Positions 7,782-16,156 of a DNA stretch of 41,237 nucleotides are shown here, in pieces. Under the pieces are notes generated by a model. The model worked only from the letters and a program-made list of their open reading frames with translations. It was not told the origin of the DNA and searched no databases. The position numbers and the translations under genes were made by a program. The stretch's first letter is position 1, and each line of letters opens with the position of its first letter. The stretch lies in NCBI RefSeq assembly GCF_000189275.1, contig NZ_AEVT01000024.1, positions 1 to 41,237 of the forward strand. The letters are read 5' to 3'. The DNA is from Vibrio sinaloensis DSM 21326. Lineage in GTDB: Bacteria; Pseudomonadota; Gammaproteobacteria; Enterobacterales; Vibrionaceae.

Positions 7782-9056
7782 ATGAACAGAGAGATTGCGG
7801 TGCTCAGTTTCGTCTTGTTGGTTGGTGGTCTTCAAGCTAAGGCTCAGGCCAGCGAGCTTGCTCTTGAATGGGATTGGGTGGTGAGTGGCCATTCGACCAG
7901 CCATCGAGACTCTGCGTTGTTGGGCGAGGCTGAGCAGTCATCTTCACAGTCTTTAGATGCGTTGCTGGATGTTGAAGCGCGTATGCACAACTGGACAGGC
8001 TTGTTTGCTCTCAAGGGCAGCGATATTGCGTCAAACCAAAACGATGCGAGCTACGACGGCGAACTGATTGTTCAGGAGCTGTTTTGGCAAGGTAGCGTCA
8101 ATACCCTGCAAACTGACATTGAAGTGACCTTAGGTAAGATGCGACTCGACTGGGGAGTTGGCTATGGCTATCGACCTTTGGACGTGTTTAAGCCATACCG
8201 CCGTAATCCGGTTGGGATCCAAGTAGAAGAAGGGACGCTGACGGCAATGGGCTCATACTTCGACGAGTTGGGGGACTGGAGCTTGGTTTACAGTGATTCT
8301 TCTCATACCCAGCAAGACGGTTCTGAACTAGAAGAAGCCGCCGAACAACGGGGCATGGGTTTGAGGCGCTATGCGTTTGTCGGTGACAGCGAGTATCAAC
8401 TATTGGCTTACTACGATGATGTTCGCCATGGTCTTGTTGGTGGTTCTTTTGTTACGGTGCTTGATGCCGCTTGGGGATTGCACACATCTGCGGTGTATCA
8501 GCGTCACTACTTAAGTTATCAACAAGGAGAGGTTTTTGAACCGGTTTCATTAACTAAGCAACGTGATGGCTTTCAAGTATTGGCTGGGCTTAACTGGGCC
8601 AATCAGGTGGGTAACAACATCATTTTGGAGTATTGGTACGACAGCCGAAGCTGGGGTCGAAAAGAGTGGCAACAAGCTTTTGAGCGTATCGATTCGCTGG
8701 AGAGCGTTCAGCAGGGTTTAGCCTCGTCTTACGCGCAAGGCTTGGGTCAGTCAAACCTGGTTGCTCACAACATCATGCTTCACTGGAGTTTGGATTCCAG
8801 CGCCTGGGGTCATTGGAACTGGTCGCAAGAGCATTTGTGGTTGAACAAGGTGACGCCAACTTTGGATGTACTTTACTCGCCGCAAGATAACGGCGTGATT
8901 GTTACTCAATGGCTCGATTATCAGGCATACGACTCCGGTCAGTCCTCGATTAATATTGAGATGGCGCTCCGTTTTATGACGGGTGAGAAAGACTCTGTAT
9001 ATGCAAATTTGTCAGATAAGCGTATGATTTTTATAAATCTAAAAGGAAGATTCTAA
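7782..9056 (+). CDS. predicted outer-membrane beta-barrel protein
   Basis: 424 aa with a signal peptide (residues 1-23, ending AQA). The mature chain is rich in alternating aromatic/polar strands (for example YQLLAYYDDVRHGLVGGSF) and ends NLKGRF, a C-terminal Phe typical of BAM-inserted barrels. An early motif, KMRLDWGVGYGYRPLDVFKP, recalls DUF1302-like proteins that pair with LolA-like DUF1329 proteins beside RND pumps. The ATG follows the stop of the LolA-like gene without a gap, and its own stop overlaps the kinase start (TAATG). Likely role: outer-membrane receiver or exit point of the path. I cannot name a family with certainty. Confidence 0.75.
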   Translation: MNREIAVLSFVLLVGGLQAKAQASELALEWDWVVSGHSTSHRDSALLGEAEQSSSQSLDALLDVEARMHNWTGLFALKGSDIASNQNDASYDGELIVQELFWQGSVNTLQTDIEVTLGKMRLDWGVGYGYRPLDVFKPYRRNPVGIQVEEGTLTAMGSYFDELGDWSLVYSDSSHTQQDGSELEEAAEQRGMGLRRYAFVGDSEYQLLAYYDDVRHGLVGGSFVTVLDAAWGLHTSAVYQRHYLSYQQGEVFEPVSLTKQRDGFQVLAGLNWANQVGNNIILEYWYDSRSWGRKEWQQAFERIDSLESVQQGLASSYAQGLGQSNLVAHNIMLHWSLDSSAWGHWNWSQEHLWLNKVTPTLDVLYSPQDNGVIVTQWLDYQAYDSGQSSINIEMALRFMTGEKDSVYANLSDKRMIFINLKGRF

Positions 9057-10108
9057 TGGAAGGAAGAATCAAACGTCACGGTAGGGATACGTTACGTAGT
9101 CTTATCTCAACAACGCTGTTTTGTTTAGTGATTGCGTTGGTCACACAATCGATCTGGCCTAGTAGCTACCTAGAGCATATGTTGATCAGTTTCAGCTACG
9201 GCTACAGTGCTGTTTTCAGTGCACACATTATAGCTTGGTTCATTCCAAACATTTCGACTCTTCTTACTAGTGCTATGTCGCTTGCCAGCTCGATGTGCTT
9301 GGGTACCACCAGTGCTTACTTTGTCCTTAAGAAGTACGACAACTTTGCAACGATTGAGCAGCTCAAACCAGTGATTGTGTTAGGGTTTGTGTTTACATGC
9401 ATGTGTTTTGTTTTCTTCTATGCTCATGAACAAAGGCTGATCGCTCAAAGGGAGTCTGAGGTGGCCAAGCGTAAGCAGTCGGAACACGAAAAGGCCATGG
9501 TATTGAGCCAGCTGCGCCAACTGCAAAGCCAGATAGAGCCACATTTTCTGTTTAATACCTTAGCCAATGTCTCAGTGCTGATTGAGCAGGAGCCAAAGCT
9601 AGCCAAACTGATGCTAGAGAAGTTGACCGACTTGCTGCGTGGTACACTGAAAAGTAGCCGCCAAGAAAGCTCAAGTTTGCAAAGTGAGTTGGAGCTGGTG
9701 GATGCCTATTTGGCGATTCAGCAAATTCGTTTAGGCGCTAGGCTTGAGTACAAAATTAACAATACTCTCAACAGCGACATCACGCTGCCTCCTATGGTGC
9801 TACAACCGTTGGTTGAAAATGCGATTCAACATGGTATTGAACCTAAAGTGGACGGTGGATGGATACGCATTTCTGCGCGGGATATTGAATCACATTTAGT
9901 CATTGAGGTAGAGGATTCAGGTGTAGGCATTGGCCAGCAATTGGATACCGCGGGGCACGGTGTCGGATTGGATAATACCAAGCAACGTCTACTGGCTTTG
10001 TTTGGTCCTAGCGCCTCACTGTCATTACTGGAGTCCTCTTCAGGAGGGGTGAAGGCCAAGCTCACCATTCCAATCACGCTACTAAACAGCGCAAGTTCTT
10101 TGAGTTAA
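9056..10108 (+). CDS. LytS-type sensor histidine kinase
   Basis: 350 aa. Three or four membrane helices fill residues 12-122, with no large periplasmic sensor domain, so the signal is probably sensed in or near the membrane. A charged coiled coil (about 122-155) leads into a His_kinase (PF06580-type) domain with the phospho-accepting His163 in IEPHFLFNTL. The ATPase part has N-box VENAIQHG and G-box DSGVGIG. AAGGAAG precedes the ATG, which overlaps the barrel's stop codon. The partner is the LytTR regulator six codons downstream. Such kinases next to MacB-like transporters often respond to envelope-active compounds (inference). Confidence 0.9.
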   Translation: MEGRIKRHGRDTLRSLISTTLFCLVIALVTQSIWPSSYLEHMLISFSYGYSAVFSAHIIAWFIPNISTLLTSAMSLASSMCLGTTSAYFVLKKYDNFATIEQLKPVIVLGFVFTCMCFVFFYAHEQRLIAQRESEVAKRKQSEHEKAMVLSQLRQLQSQIEPHFLFNTLANVSVLIEQEPKLAKLMLEKLTDLLRGTLKSSRQESSSLQSELELVDAYLAIQQIRLGARLEYKINNTLNSDITLPPMVLQPLVENAIQHGIEPKVDGGWIRISARDIESHLVIEVEDSGVGIGQQLDTAGHGVGLDNTKQRLLALFGPSASLSLLESSSGGVKAKLTIPITLLNSASSLS

Positions 10109-10119
10109 CAGGAGTGACC

Positions 10120-10914
10120 ATGAACCAAAGTGAGTTTTCAGCCATTATTGCCGATGATGAGCCCTTACTACGTTTCCACCTTAATCAGGCGTTAGCCGAT
10201 GCATGGCCTGAGCTCGATGTGAAAGGGTTAGCTGAAAACGGTGAGCAAGCACTGGATATGATTGCTCAGTATCAGCCGAGTATTGCTTTTCTCGATATTA
10301 GGATGCCCAAGTGCGATGGAATGCAGGTAGCAAAACAGCTTCTAGCGAGTAAGAGTGATACTTTGGTGGTCTTTGTGACTGCTTATGACGAGTACGCCAT
10401 TCAAGCGTTTGAAGCTAACGCGGTAGACTATTTGCTGAAACCCTTGTCCGACAAGCGACTAGAGCAGTGCATCGGCAGGTTAAAAAGTCGCTTGAAATCT
10501 GAGGAAGCAGCCGACGCTGAGTCGAGCATGCATTCTTTGCTAGAGCAAATGCAGCACCTTGCAACAAAGCCAGCGCCGTCTTACCTCACTTGGATTCGAG
10601 CGAGTAAAGGAGACGATATTCATTTGATCTCCACATCGGACATTGCTTACTTTAAGGCTGAAGATAAGTACGTCTGTTTGTACAAGATCGAGCAAGGTGT
10701 GAAAGTTGAGTACCTGCTGAGAACATCGCTCAAAGAGCTGCTGAGTCAACTTGATCCAGAGCAGTTCTGGCAAATACACCGCTCGACAGTCGTTCGCGTC
10801 GCGGCGATTGAAAAGGTGAAAAAAGAGTTCACTGGCAAAATGGTGGCGGTGTTGGCGGGGGAAAAGCTGCCAATCAGTCGCGCGATGCAGTCTAAATTCA
10901 ACTCTGTGTGGTAG
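10120..10914 (+). CDS. LytTR-family response regulator
   Basis: 264 aa. Receiver domain (1-120) with acidic pair Asp12-Asp13, phospho-acceptor Asp59 in IAFLDIRMP, and Lys in the LLKPL loop. The C-terminal LytTR DNA-binding domain (about 155-264) contains the IHRSTVVRV helix-strand element. A GTG at 10114 is also in frame, but AGGAG (10110-10114) is correctly spaced only for the ATG at 10120, which I chose. It is last in the operon. A near-consensus LytTR direct repeat lies in front of the first gene, so autoregulation is likely. Confidence 0.9.
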   Translation: MNQSEFSAIIADDEPLLRFHLNQALADAWPELDVKGLAENGEQALDMIAQYQPSIAFLDIRMPKCDGMQVAKQLLASKSDTLVVFVTAYDEYAIQAFEANAVDYLLKPLSDKRLEQCIGRLKSRLKSEEAADAESSMHSLLEQMQHLATKPAPSYLTWIRASKGDDIHLISTSDIAYFKAEDKYVCLYKIEQGVKVEYLLRTSLKELLSQLDPEQFWQIHRSTVVRVAAIEKVKKEFTGKMVAVLAGEKLPISRAMQSKFNSVW

Positions 10915-10937
10915 GGGATAGAAGCGGTTACAAACAA

Positions 10938-10979
10938 AAAGTTCATCGCAACCTTGATCGGCAAATTGCGATGAACTTT
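10938..10979. terminator. strong terminator hairpin, convergent genes
   Basis: Perfect 14-bp arms AAAGTTCATCGCAA (10938-10951) and TTGCGATGAACTTT (10966-10979). On the minus strand the stem is followed by a T-rich run, so it clearly ends the diguanylate cyclase transcript. It probably also stops the seven-gene operon on the plus strand. Confidence 0.8.
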
Positions 10980-11002
10980 CGCGTGCTTTAACTGGCCACT
11001 AA

Positions 11003-12019
11003 CTAGAGAGGCATCACTCGGTTTCGGCCAAGCTGCTTGGCTTCATAGAGAAGTTTATCTGCTCGTTCGATCAATGACTCTGGGCTTTCGTCTGGTTGAA
11101 GCTCTGCAACGCCGAAAGAGGCGGTAATATTCCCAACTTGCTTGCCTGAGCGTTTGTCCTTGATAGACAGCTTTTCAATTGAACGGCGCAAACTATCGGC
11201 ATACTGACGAGCGATTCTTAGCTGTTTATTTGGCACGATAAGCGCAAACTCTTCACCACCAAATCGATAAGCGTGTACTCCATCGCGTGCGTTAATGTGT
11301 AGGCGCTTAGCGATACCTTTAATAACCGCATCACCGAACAGGTGGCCAAAGTTGTCATTGTAGCCTTTGAAGTGGTCAATATCGGCAAGAATCAAGCACA
11401 TCTTTTGCCCTGATTGGCAAAGAGTGGTGATGTCATTGTCGAATGAGCGTCGGTTGTACAGGCTGGTTAGGCTATCAAACAACGCATCTTGTTGTACTTC
11501 AGCAAGTTCCGCTTTTAAACGCTGAATTTCTTCGCTCGCGGACTCAAGTTGGTTATTGAGGAATTTGGTCGAATGACGAATTTCTTTCGACTCGGCGACA
11601 AGCTGGCGCACGACTGTCATCACCTCTTCCAGTGACATACCTTCATCTTCAACCTTTTCCAGACTCTGGAAACTTTTATCAATCATTTCCGAGAAGTTAG
11701 AGGTGTCGGTAAGTGTGTCAGTCATTGAAGAGGCGACTTGGCCGACTAACAGTTCAATATTGGCACGAAGGTCATGCATATCCGTTTCGGCACGGGTCGC
11801 AACAAAGTTATTGTAAAGCTGTTCGCCCGTCGCTGGTGGGCACACGCCATAACTTTCTAACACGTTGTCTAGTTCACGGTTTAGTTGTGGAATGGCATTG
11901 TCCACATACGTGTACCATAGAGCATAGTTAGCAGGCGTAGCTGCTACATGATTCTTCATCATTAGAGGGACGGCTTTCTTTAAATTTGCCGTCGATCTTT
12001 TGTAATCGTCGTCGGTCAT
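11003..12019 (-). CDS. diguanylate cyclase (VCA0956-like)
   Basis: 338 aa. Makes c-di-GMP from two GTP. A soluble alpha-helical N-terminal region (about 1-165, including KKAVPLMMKNHVAATPANY) ends in a coiled coil and a GGDEF domain with an intact active site GGEEF. The inhibitory RxxD site is absent: the matching position reads RDGV, so feedback inhibition is not expected. N-terminal sequence and layout strongly resemble V. cholerae VCA0956, a proven cyclase. The frame runs to a TTG at 12049, but family N-termini support the ATG at 12019 (MTDDDYKRS). It lies 233 bp downstream of cheV on the same strand and ends at the strong terminator. Confidence 0.9.
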   Translation of the reverse strand: MTDDDYKRSTANLKKAVPLMMKNHVAATPANYALWYTYVDNAIPQLNRELDNVLESYGVCPPATGEQLYNNFVATRAETDMHDLRANIELLVGQVASSMTDTLTDTSNFSEMIDKSFQSLEKVEDEGMSLEEVMTVVRQLVAESKEIRHSTKFLNNQLESASEEIQRLKAELAEVQQDALFDSLTSLYNRRSFDNDITTLCQSGQKMCLILADIDHFKGYNDNFGHLFGDAVIKGIAKRLHINARDGVHAYRFGGEEFALIVPNKQLRIARQYADSLRRSIEKLSIKDKRSGKQVGNITASFGVAELQPDESPESLIERADKLLYEAKQLGRNRVMPL

Positions 12020-12252
12020 TCGTATTAGGGGTCTTATCGTACTTACCAAGTATCTTAAGATTAGCGGATTTGCTCAATAGATGCTTGATTTAATGACTAT
12101 ATAGTCGGAATTATTATTTAGAATTATGAACTTAAACGAATAATTCTGCGAAATATTCCTCTAGTTTACCTGCGAATCAGCGGCGATAGTTTGACTTGAG
12201 AGGGGAGCTACTCAACCTAACCACCACCATGTTCGACTATCAGAAGTGGAAG

Positions 12253-13191
12253 TTACACATCCACTTCGATATGTTCTGTTACCTTTTGCCCAGATTCTAG
12301 TTTGGCTGCACCTCGCAACATGGCTTTGATTAGGTCGCCAGCATTGAATTTCTCTAGCGCTTCATGGGCACCGACTTGCTGCGCACGATCGACACATATC
12401 TCACTCGATAACGACGTGTGAAGTATGATGTAAGCGTTAGAGAGCCTTGTATCGCTTTGTGTTTCAAACGCTAGCTCATAGCCATCAAGACCTGGCATTT
12501 CAATATCGCTAACCAGCAGATCAATAGGGGTACCATTATCAGCTTGTTCGCGCATGGCTTGTAAGGCATCCAAACCATTATTGCGAATCTGATAAGGAAT
12601 GTTGATGCTATCAAGTGCATCGGATAACTGCTTGCGAGCAATCGAAGAATCGTCTACCAGCAGGATGTTTAAGGCTTTGAGTCGCTCTCGCTCAATATCG
12701 GTCAACATCGGAATATTAGTCGACTCATATTGAGGGTAAATTTTTGACAGCAACAGCTCAACATCGAGCATTTGCACTATCTTATCGTCATAACGTGTAA
12801 TCCCAGTAACGAAGACGTTATGTCCCGCAGAAGGTGGCGCCGACTCAATCGCTTTCCAATCACACTCAATGATCTTTTCAATTGAGCGAACCATAAAGGC
12901 AACCACAGTACGTAGACAGTCTGTCACGATCAAATAGCAGGATTCATACTCATCTGGCTGAATCGGACGAAAACCAATGGCCGCAGGCATATTGATGACA
13001 GGAATGGTCAAATCGCGAATGGTTACTGTACCAACCACATGGTGGTGCGAGTAGGGAATTTGAGTCGTTGGCATAAAAGGAACAATCTCACGAACTTTGA
13101 GCGTACCAATTGCAAACAATTGCTGATTAGATGTTAACGTAAACATCAACATGCCCTGCGATTGGTTTGCTTTACTTACGACTTTTGCCAT
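12253..13191 (-). CDS. cheV: CheV chemotaxis coupling protein
   Basis: 312 aa. CheW-like coupling domain (about 10-155) followed by a receiver domain (about 172-300). The receiver has LLVDDSS with the acidic pair and the phospho-acceptor Asp in LLVSDIEMPG. CheV links receptors to CheA and adapts through phosphorylation. Vibrio genomes carry several cheV paralogues, so which one this is cannot be settled by eye. The ribosome site is weak. It stands apart from the main che cluster, next to a diguanylate cyclase. Confidence 0.92.
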   Translation of the reverse strand: MAKVVSKANQSQGMLMFTLTSNQQLFAIGTLKVREIVPFMPTTQIPYSHHHVVGTVTIRDLTIPVINMPAAIGFRPIQPDEYESCYLIVTDCLRTVVAFMVRSIEKIIECDWKAIESAPPSAGHNVFVTGITRYDDKIVQMLDVELLLSKIYPQYESTNIPMLTDIERERLKALNILLVDDSSIARKQLSDALDSINIPYQIRNNGLDALQAMREQADNGTPIDLLVSDIEMPGLDGYELAFETQSDTRLSNAYIILHTSLSSEICVDRAQQVGAHEALEKFNAGDLIKAMLRGAAKLESGQKVTEHIEVDV

Positions 13192-13391
13192 AGGGGTCTC
13201 GACTACACATAAACTTAAGGGTTATTGGACAATAGTAACCAAAATAAAAACATCTTCAATTGTGTGAGACAAATTGCCTTCCAAGAGCTTAGATAATCGA
13301 CACTTAAGGTCGAATAGATCAAAAGCTGGGGTGAAGATCGCATTTGATTCGGCTACAATCCACGCCGAAGACTAATTTCAGAGACAAGACA

Positions 13392-13670
13392 ATGGCAAAC
13401 ACCGCAGCAGCCCTGCATATCTTGGTTAAGCACAAAGAGCAGGCAGAAGACATCATCAAACAACTTAAGAAAGGGGCGAAGTTCCAAACGTTGGCAAAGA
13501 AATACTCAACATGTCCATCAGGTAAACGTGGTGGTGATCTTGGCGAGTTTAAACGCGGTCAGATGGTGCCTCAGTTTGATAAAGTCTGCTTCTCTGGCGA
13601 AACTTTAGTGCCTCATTTAGTGAAAACCAAATTTGGTTGGCACGTAGTGAAAGTGCTTTATCGCACCTAA
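13392..13670 (+). CDS. ppiC: PpiC parvulin-type peptidyl-prolyl isomerase
   Basis: 92 aa, the size of E. coli PpiC (93). It is a single parvulin domain with the family pattern: [11 protein letters not shown] near the start, [11 protein letters not shown] in the middle, and GWHVVKVL near the C-terminus. It is cytoplasmic, with no signal or anchor. An in-frame start exists at 13344, but the ATG at 13392 matches the family N-terminus. It is monocistronic and ends at a strong bidirectional terminator. Confidence 0.93.
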   Translation: MANTAAALHILVKHKEQAEDIIKQLKKGAKFQTLAKKYSTCPSGKRGGDLGEFKRGQMVPQFDKVCFSGETLVPHLVKTKFGWHVVKVLYRT

Positions 13671-13699
13671 TCTGAGTACGCTACATTCCGATTTAAATA

Positions 13700-13736
13700 A
13701 AAACAGGCCAAGGTTTACCCTTGGCCTGTTTTGTTT
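13700..13736. terminator. bidirectional terminator, ppiC / 5'-nucleotidase
   Basis: AAAACAGGCCAAGG (13700-13713) pairs with CCTTGGCCTGTTTT (13719-13732), followed by a T-rich run on the plus strand and flanked by A/T on both sides. It serves both convergent genes. Confidence 0.85.
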
Positions 13737-13743
13737 CTATACC

Positions 13744-15600
13744 TTACTTCGCTTTTGGAGTGAAGGTTTGTGTGCTGCGATCTTCAGCAGCTACTGGAGC
13801 AATTTTCTCGCCTTTAGCAGTCAAATCGCGCACGTAATCGATGAACGTTTCTGTGTACAGTTTCAGTGTGTTTTCATACTTCGACTTGTCAGCAGAGACT
13901 TTACCAAAGGTTGTGTAACCGTCTTTACCACCTGCGATGTAATCGTTAGTGACCACGACTAACTCTCTGTCATCGCTAAGTGCAGACCAAGTACCATCGC
14001 CTTTCGCTTTTACTTCAACATTGTGGACTCGCTCACCGGATGGGCGATTAAAGTTGACGTCATAACGGATACCAGCTGCGTATGGATACGCACCGTCTGA
14101 ACCTTTAGCGCTGTTATCGACATACTCTAAGTAAGCTTTATCTACGGCTTCGTTCAGTACTTGCTTCACTTCGGCGCCTGTCATGGTGATGTTTACCATG
14201 GTGTTATTAAATGGCAGCACTTTGGTCGCACCAGCAACCGTAAATTTACCTTGTGTGATGTTGGCACGCGCGCCGCCACCGTTTTGGATCGCTACGTCAG
14301 CACGTTTGGTTTGGGCTAGGAATGCTTGCGCTACCAAATCAGCCACTTGCGAGCCGTGTAAGGTAGTGTGATCATCACAGCCATCCGCACCATTGTGTTT
14401 TTGTTGGCCCGGTACACGTTCATAACACAGCAGTTCTGAAGATTGTGCGATCTCTTGATCCTTCATTACGTCCAATTTCTGCGTGAAGGCAGACAGCGTT
14501 TTCTGCGTTGCAGGATCGGGTGTTACCTGAAGAAGGTTTGGTTGAGCTTCTACTGCCGCAAGAACTTGCGCTAGTTCTTCGCCTTCAAGGCGCTGTTTTT
14601 TACCATTCTCGTCTTTACGCTTGAACTCTTGGCCAACTAAAAGATGTGGCGTGCCGTTACAAGCGGCAACTTTACCATTGCCGTCAAATGAGACAGAAAG
14701 CTCTCCAAGGATCTGAGTGTACTGCCACGCCTGCGCGACACACACTTGGTCACCGTCTTTATTCGTCATAAGCGTCGGGTATGCGCCTTCGCTTTTTAGG
14801 CCAACGGCTTCGAAGTCGCCAAGAAGGGTGTGGGAGTCGCCGCCGATGATTACGTCAACATCCGTTAACGCCTCTGCAAGTTGTAGGTCGTTAGAGTATT
14901 GGTAGTGAGTGAGAAGGATGATGTTAGAAATCCCTTTTGCTACCAATTCATCGATGTACTTTTGCGCGGTCTCGACTTCATCAAGAAACTGCGTTGTTTC
15001 ATCTGGGTTTGATGAATTCATGGTTTTGTTTGCGATATCAATACCCACGATACCGACCTTTTGCTCACCGTATTGCTTAACGGTGTAAGGCTTGAAGTAA
15101 TCGTTGGCAGAGTTTAGTGCGAGTGGAGAAACCCCTTGTTTTGGAATCACGTTAGCTGCAATGACTTCTGTTTCACATTTACCTTCGTTCATCCAATCAA
15201 GGAACTGAGCTAGGCCTGCGTCTCCATCATCAAATTCATGGTTACCCAATGCAAATGCGTCAAAACAAGCATGATTCATCATTGCCGCGTCGGCTTCGCC
15301 TTTGAAAAGTGCGTAATACAAAGTACCTGAAATTGCGTCACCCGCATGAAGCTTAAGTACATTTTCACTTGCTTCAGTGCGTTGGTTTAGCGCTGTAATC
15401 AATGCCGGGAAGCCACCAACTTCGGTGTAAGTTGACTCACCTGCCAACTTAAGCTTTTGAGAAGATGGCTCAAGGTGTGAGTGGTGATCATTGATATGTA
15501 AGATGGTTAGATCGAAAGGTGCGTTGTTCGATGTTTGCGTTGCACACCCTGAAGCGACCGCTGCTGACAGGAAGGCTAGTGCCAATGGGCTCGTTTTCAT
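13744..15600 (-). CDS. 5'-nucleotidase / NAD-nucleotidase family lipoprotein
   Basis: 618 aa surface or periplasmic nucleotidase of the UshA/NadN family, which hydrolyses nucleotides (and NAD in NadN) so that nucleosides can be taken up. Lipobox ASGC with Cys19; no Asp at +2, so outer-membrane sorting is expected. Metallophosphatase motifs are all present: HINDHHSH, HAGDAISG, GNHEFD, LLTHYQ and GGDSHTLLG. The C-terminal substrate domain has NGGGARANI and GGKDGYTTF. The segment NKTMNSSNP is very like H. influenzae NadN (NKTVNSSSP), so NAD may be a substrate. It differs from the known Vibrio NutA N-terminus. Single gene with a palindromic site upstream. Confidence 0.88.
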   Translation of the reverse strand: MKTSPLALAFLSAAVASGCATQTSNNAPFDLTILHINDHHSHLEPSSQKLKLAGESTYTEVGGFPALITALNQRTEASENVLKLHAGDAISGTLYYALFKGEADAAMMNHACFDAFALGNHEFDDGDAGLAQFLDWMNEGKCETEVIAANVIPKQGVSPLALNSANDYFKPYTVKQYGEQKVGIVGIDIANKTMNSSNPDETTQFLDEVETAQKYIDELVAKGISNIILLTHYQYSNDLQLAEALTDVDVIIGGDSHTLLGDFEAVGLKSEGAYPTLMTNKDGDQVCVAQAWQYTQILGELSVSFDGNGKVAACNGTPHLLVGQEFKRKDENGKKQRLEGEELAQVLAAVEAQPNLLQVTPDPATQKTLSAFTQKLDVMKDQEIAQSSELLCYERVPGQQKHNGADGCDDHTTLHGSQVADLVAQAFLAQTKRADVAIQNGGGARANITQGKFTVAGATKVLPFNNTMVNITMTGAEVKQVLNEAVDKAYLEYVDNSAKGSDGAYPYAAGIRYDVNFNRPSGERVHNVEVKAKGDGTWSALSDDRELVVVTNDYIAGGKDGYTTFGKVSADKSKYENTLKLYTETFIDYVRDLTAKGEKIAPVAAEDRSTQTFTPKAK

Positions 15601-15740
15601 TGTTTATCCCTATAAATGAGTTCATTGAGAAGAAAACTTGATCTTCAGCTTTCGATTATAGGTTTATGATGAAAATCATCTTGGCTTGCATAAATTAGTG
15701 CGACTCACATCAAATGGAAATGTTATAACGTATCAATTAT

Positions 15741-15759
15741 TGTGATGATCATCATTTTC
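15741..15759. promoter_or_regulatory. palindromic CRP- or Fur-like site
   Basis: TGTGATGATCATCATTTTC. By eye it matches the 19-bp Fur consensus at about 14/19 on the minus strand. It also has a perfect CRP left half (TGTGA) with TCA at the right spacing. It lies 141-159 bp upstream of the nucleotidase ATG and just beyond the stop of the cytochrome gene. I cannot decide between the two regulators. Confidence 0.3.
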
Positions 15760-15775
15760 GCTATTTATAAAACAA

Positions 15776-16087
15776 CTAGTTCTGAGAAGAAAAATACGCT
15801 GAGATGTCCCTGAGATCTTGATCAGAAAGCCGAGAAAGTTGCGCTTTCATCATTTGAGCAAGTGGGCCTTTTCGCTTTCCGTCCTGATAATCCTTCATAG
15901 ACTGAAACAGATACTGAGCATTTTGCCCTTTAATGTGAGGGTAAGTAGGGTTCGACGCCGTGCCATCGACACCATGGCAGAAAATGCAGCTTGGCGCTTT
16001 TATCTTACCCAGTTGAGGATCGCCAAAATTATCATTAGCAAAAGAGAGTGAAGGAATGAGGAAAACTAGGGCAAGCAGTCTTTTCAT
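15776..16087 (-). CDS. small class I cytochrome c
   Basis: 103 aa periplasmic mono-haem cytochrome. Signal peptide MKRLLALVFLIPSLSFA, then the haem motif CIFCH (about residues 34-38). A Met in the C-terminal half (QMMKAQL) is the likely sixth ligand, and the last helix DLRDISAYFSSQ is typical. It resembles cytochrome c4/c5-type subunits that donate electrons to terminal oxidases. The frame extends to 16153, but the extra 22 codons run through the threonine aldolase terminator, so the ATG at 16087 is right. The ribosome site is weak. Confidence 0.88.
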   Translation of the reverse strand: MKRLLALVFLIPSLSFANDNFGDPQLGKIKAPSCIFCHGVDGTASNPTYPHIKGQNAQYLFQSMKDYQDGKRKGPLAQMMKAQLSRLSDQDLRDISAYFSSQN

Positions 16088-16126
16088 AGGGTTGCGCGTA
16101 GGTGAATTGGGATACGCTAAGAATAA

Positions 16127-16147
16127 AGCTTCCCCTAAGGGGAAGCT
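16127..16147 (-). terminator. terminator of ltaE
   Basis: AGCTTCCCC and GGGGAAGCT form a 9-bp stem with loop TAA. On the minus strand it is followed by TTTATTCTT. It lies immediately after the ltaE stop codon and before the cytochrome start. Confidence 0.75.
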
Positions 16148-16156
16148 CAACATTGA

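Noticed and set aside
16088..16153. Longer N-terminus for the cytochrome c
   Set aside because: It would be translated from the ltaE terminator stem and would bury the signal peptide.
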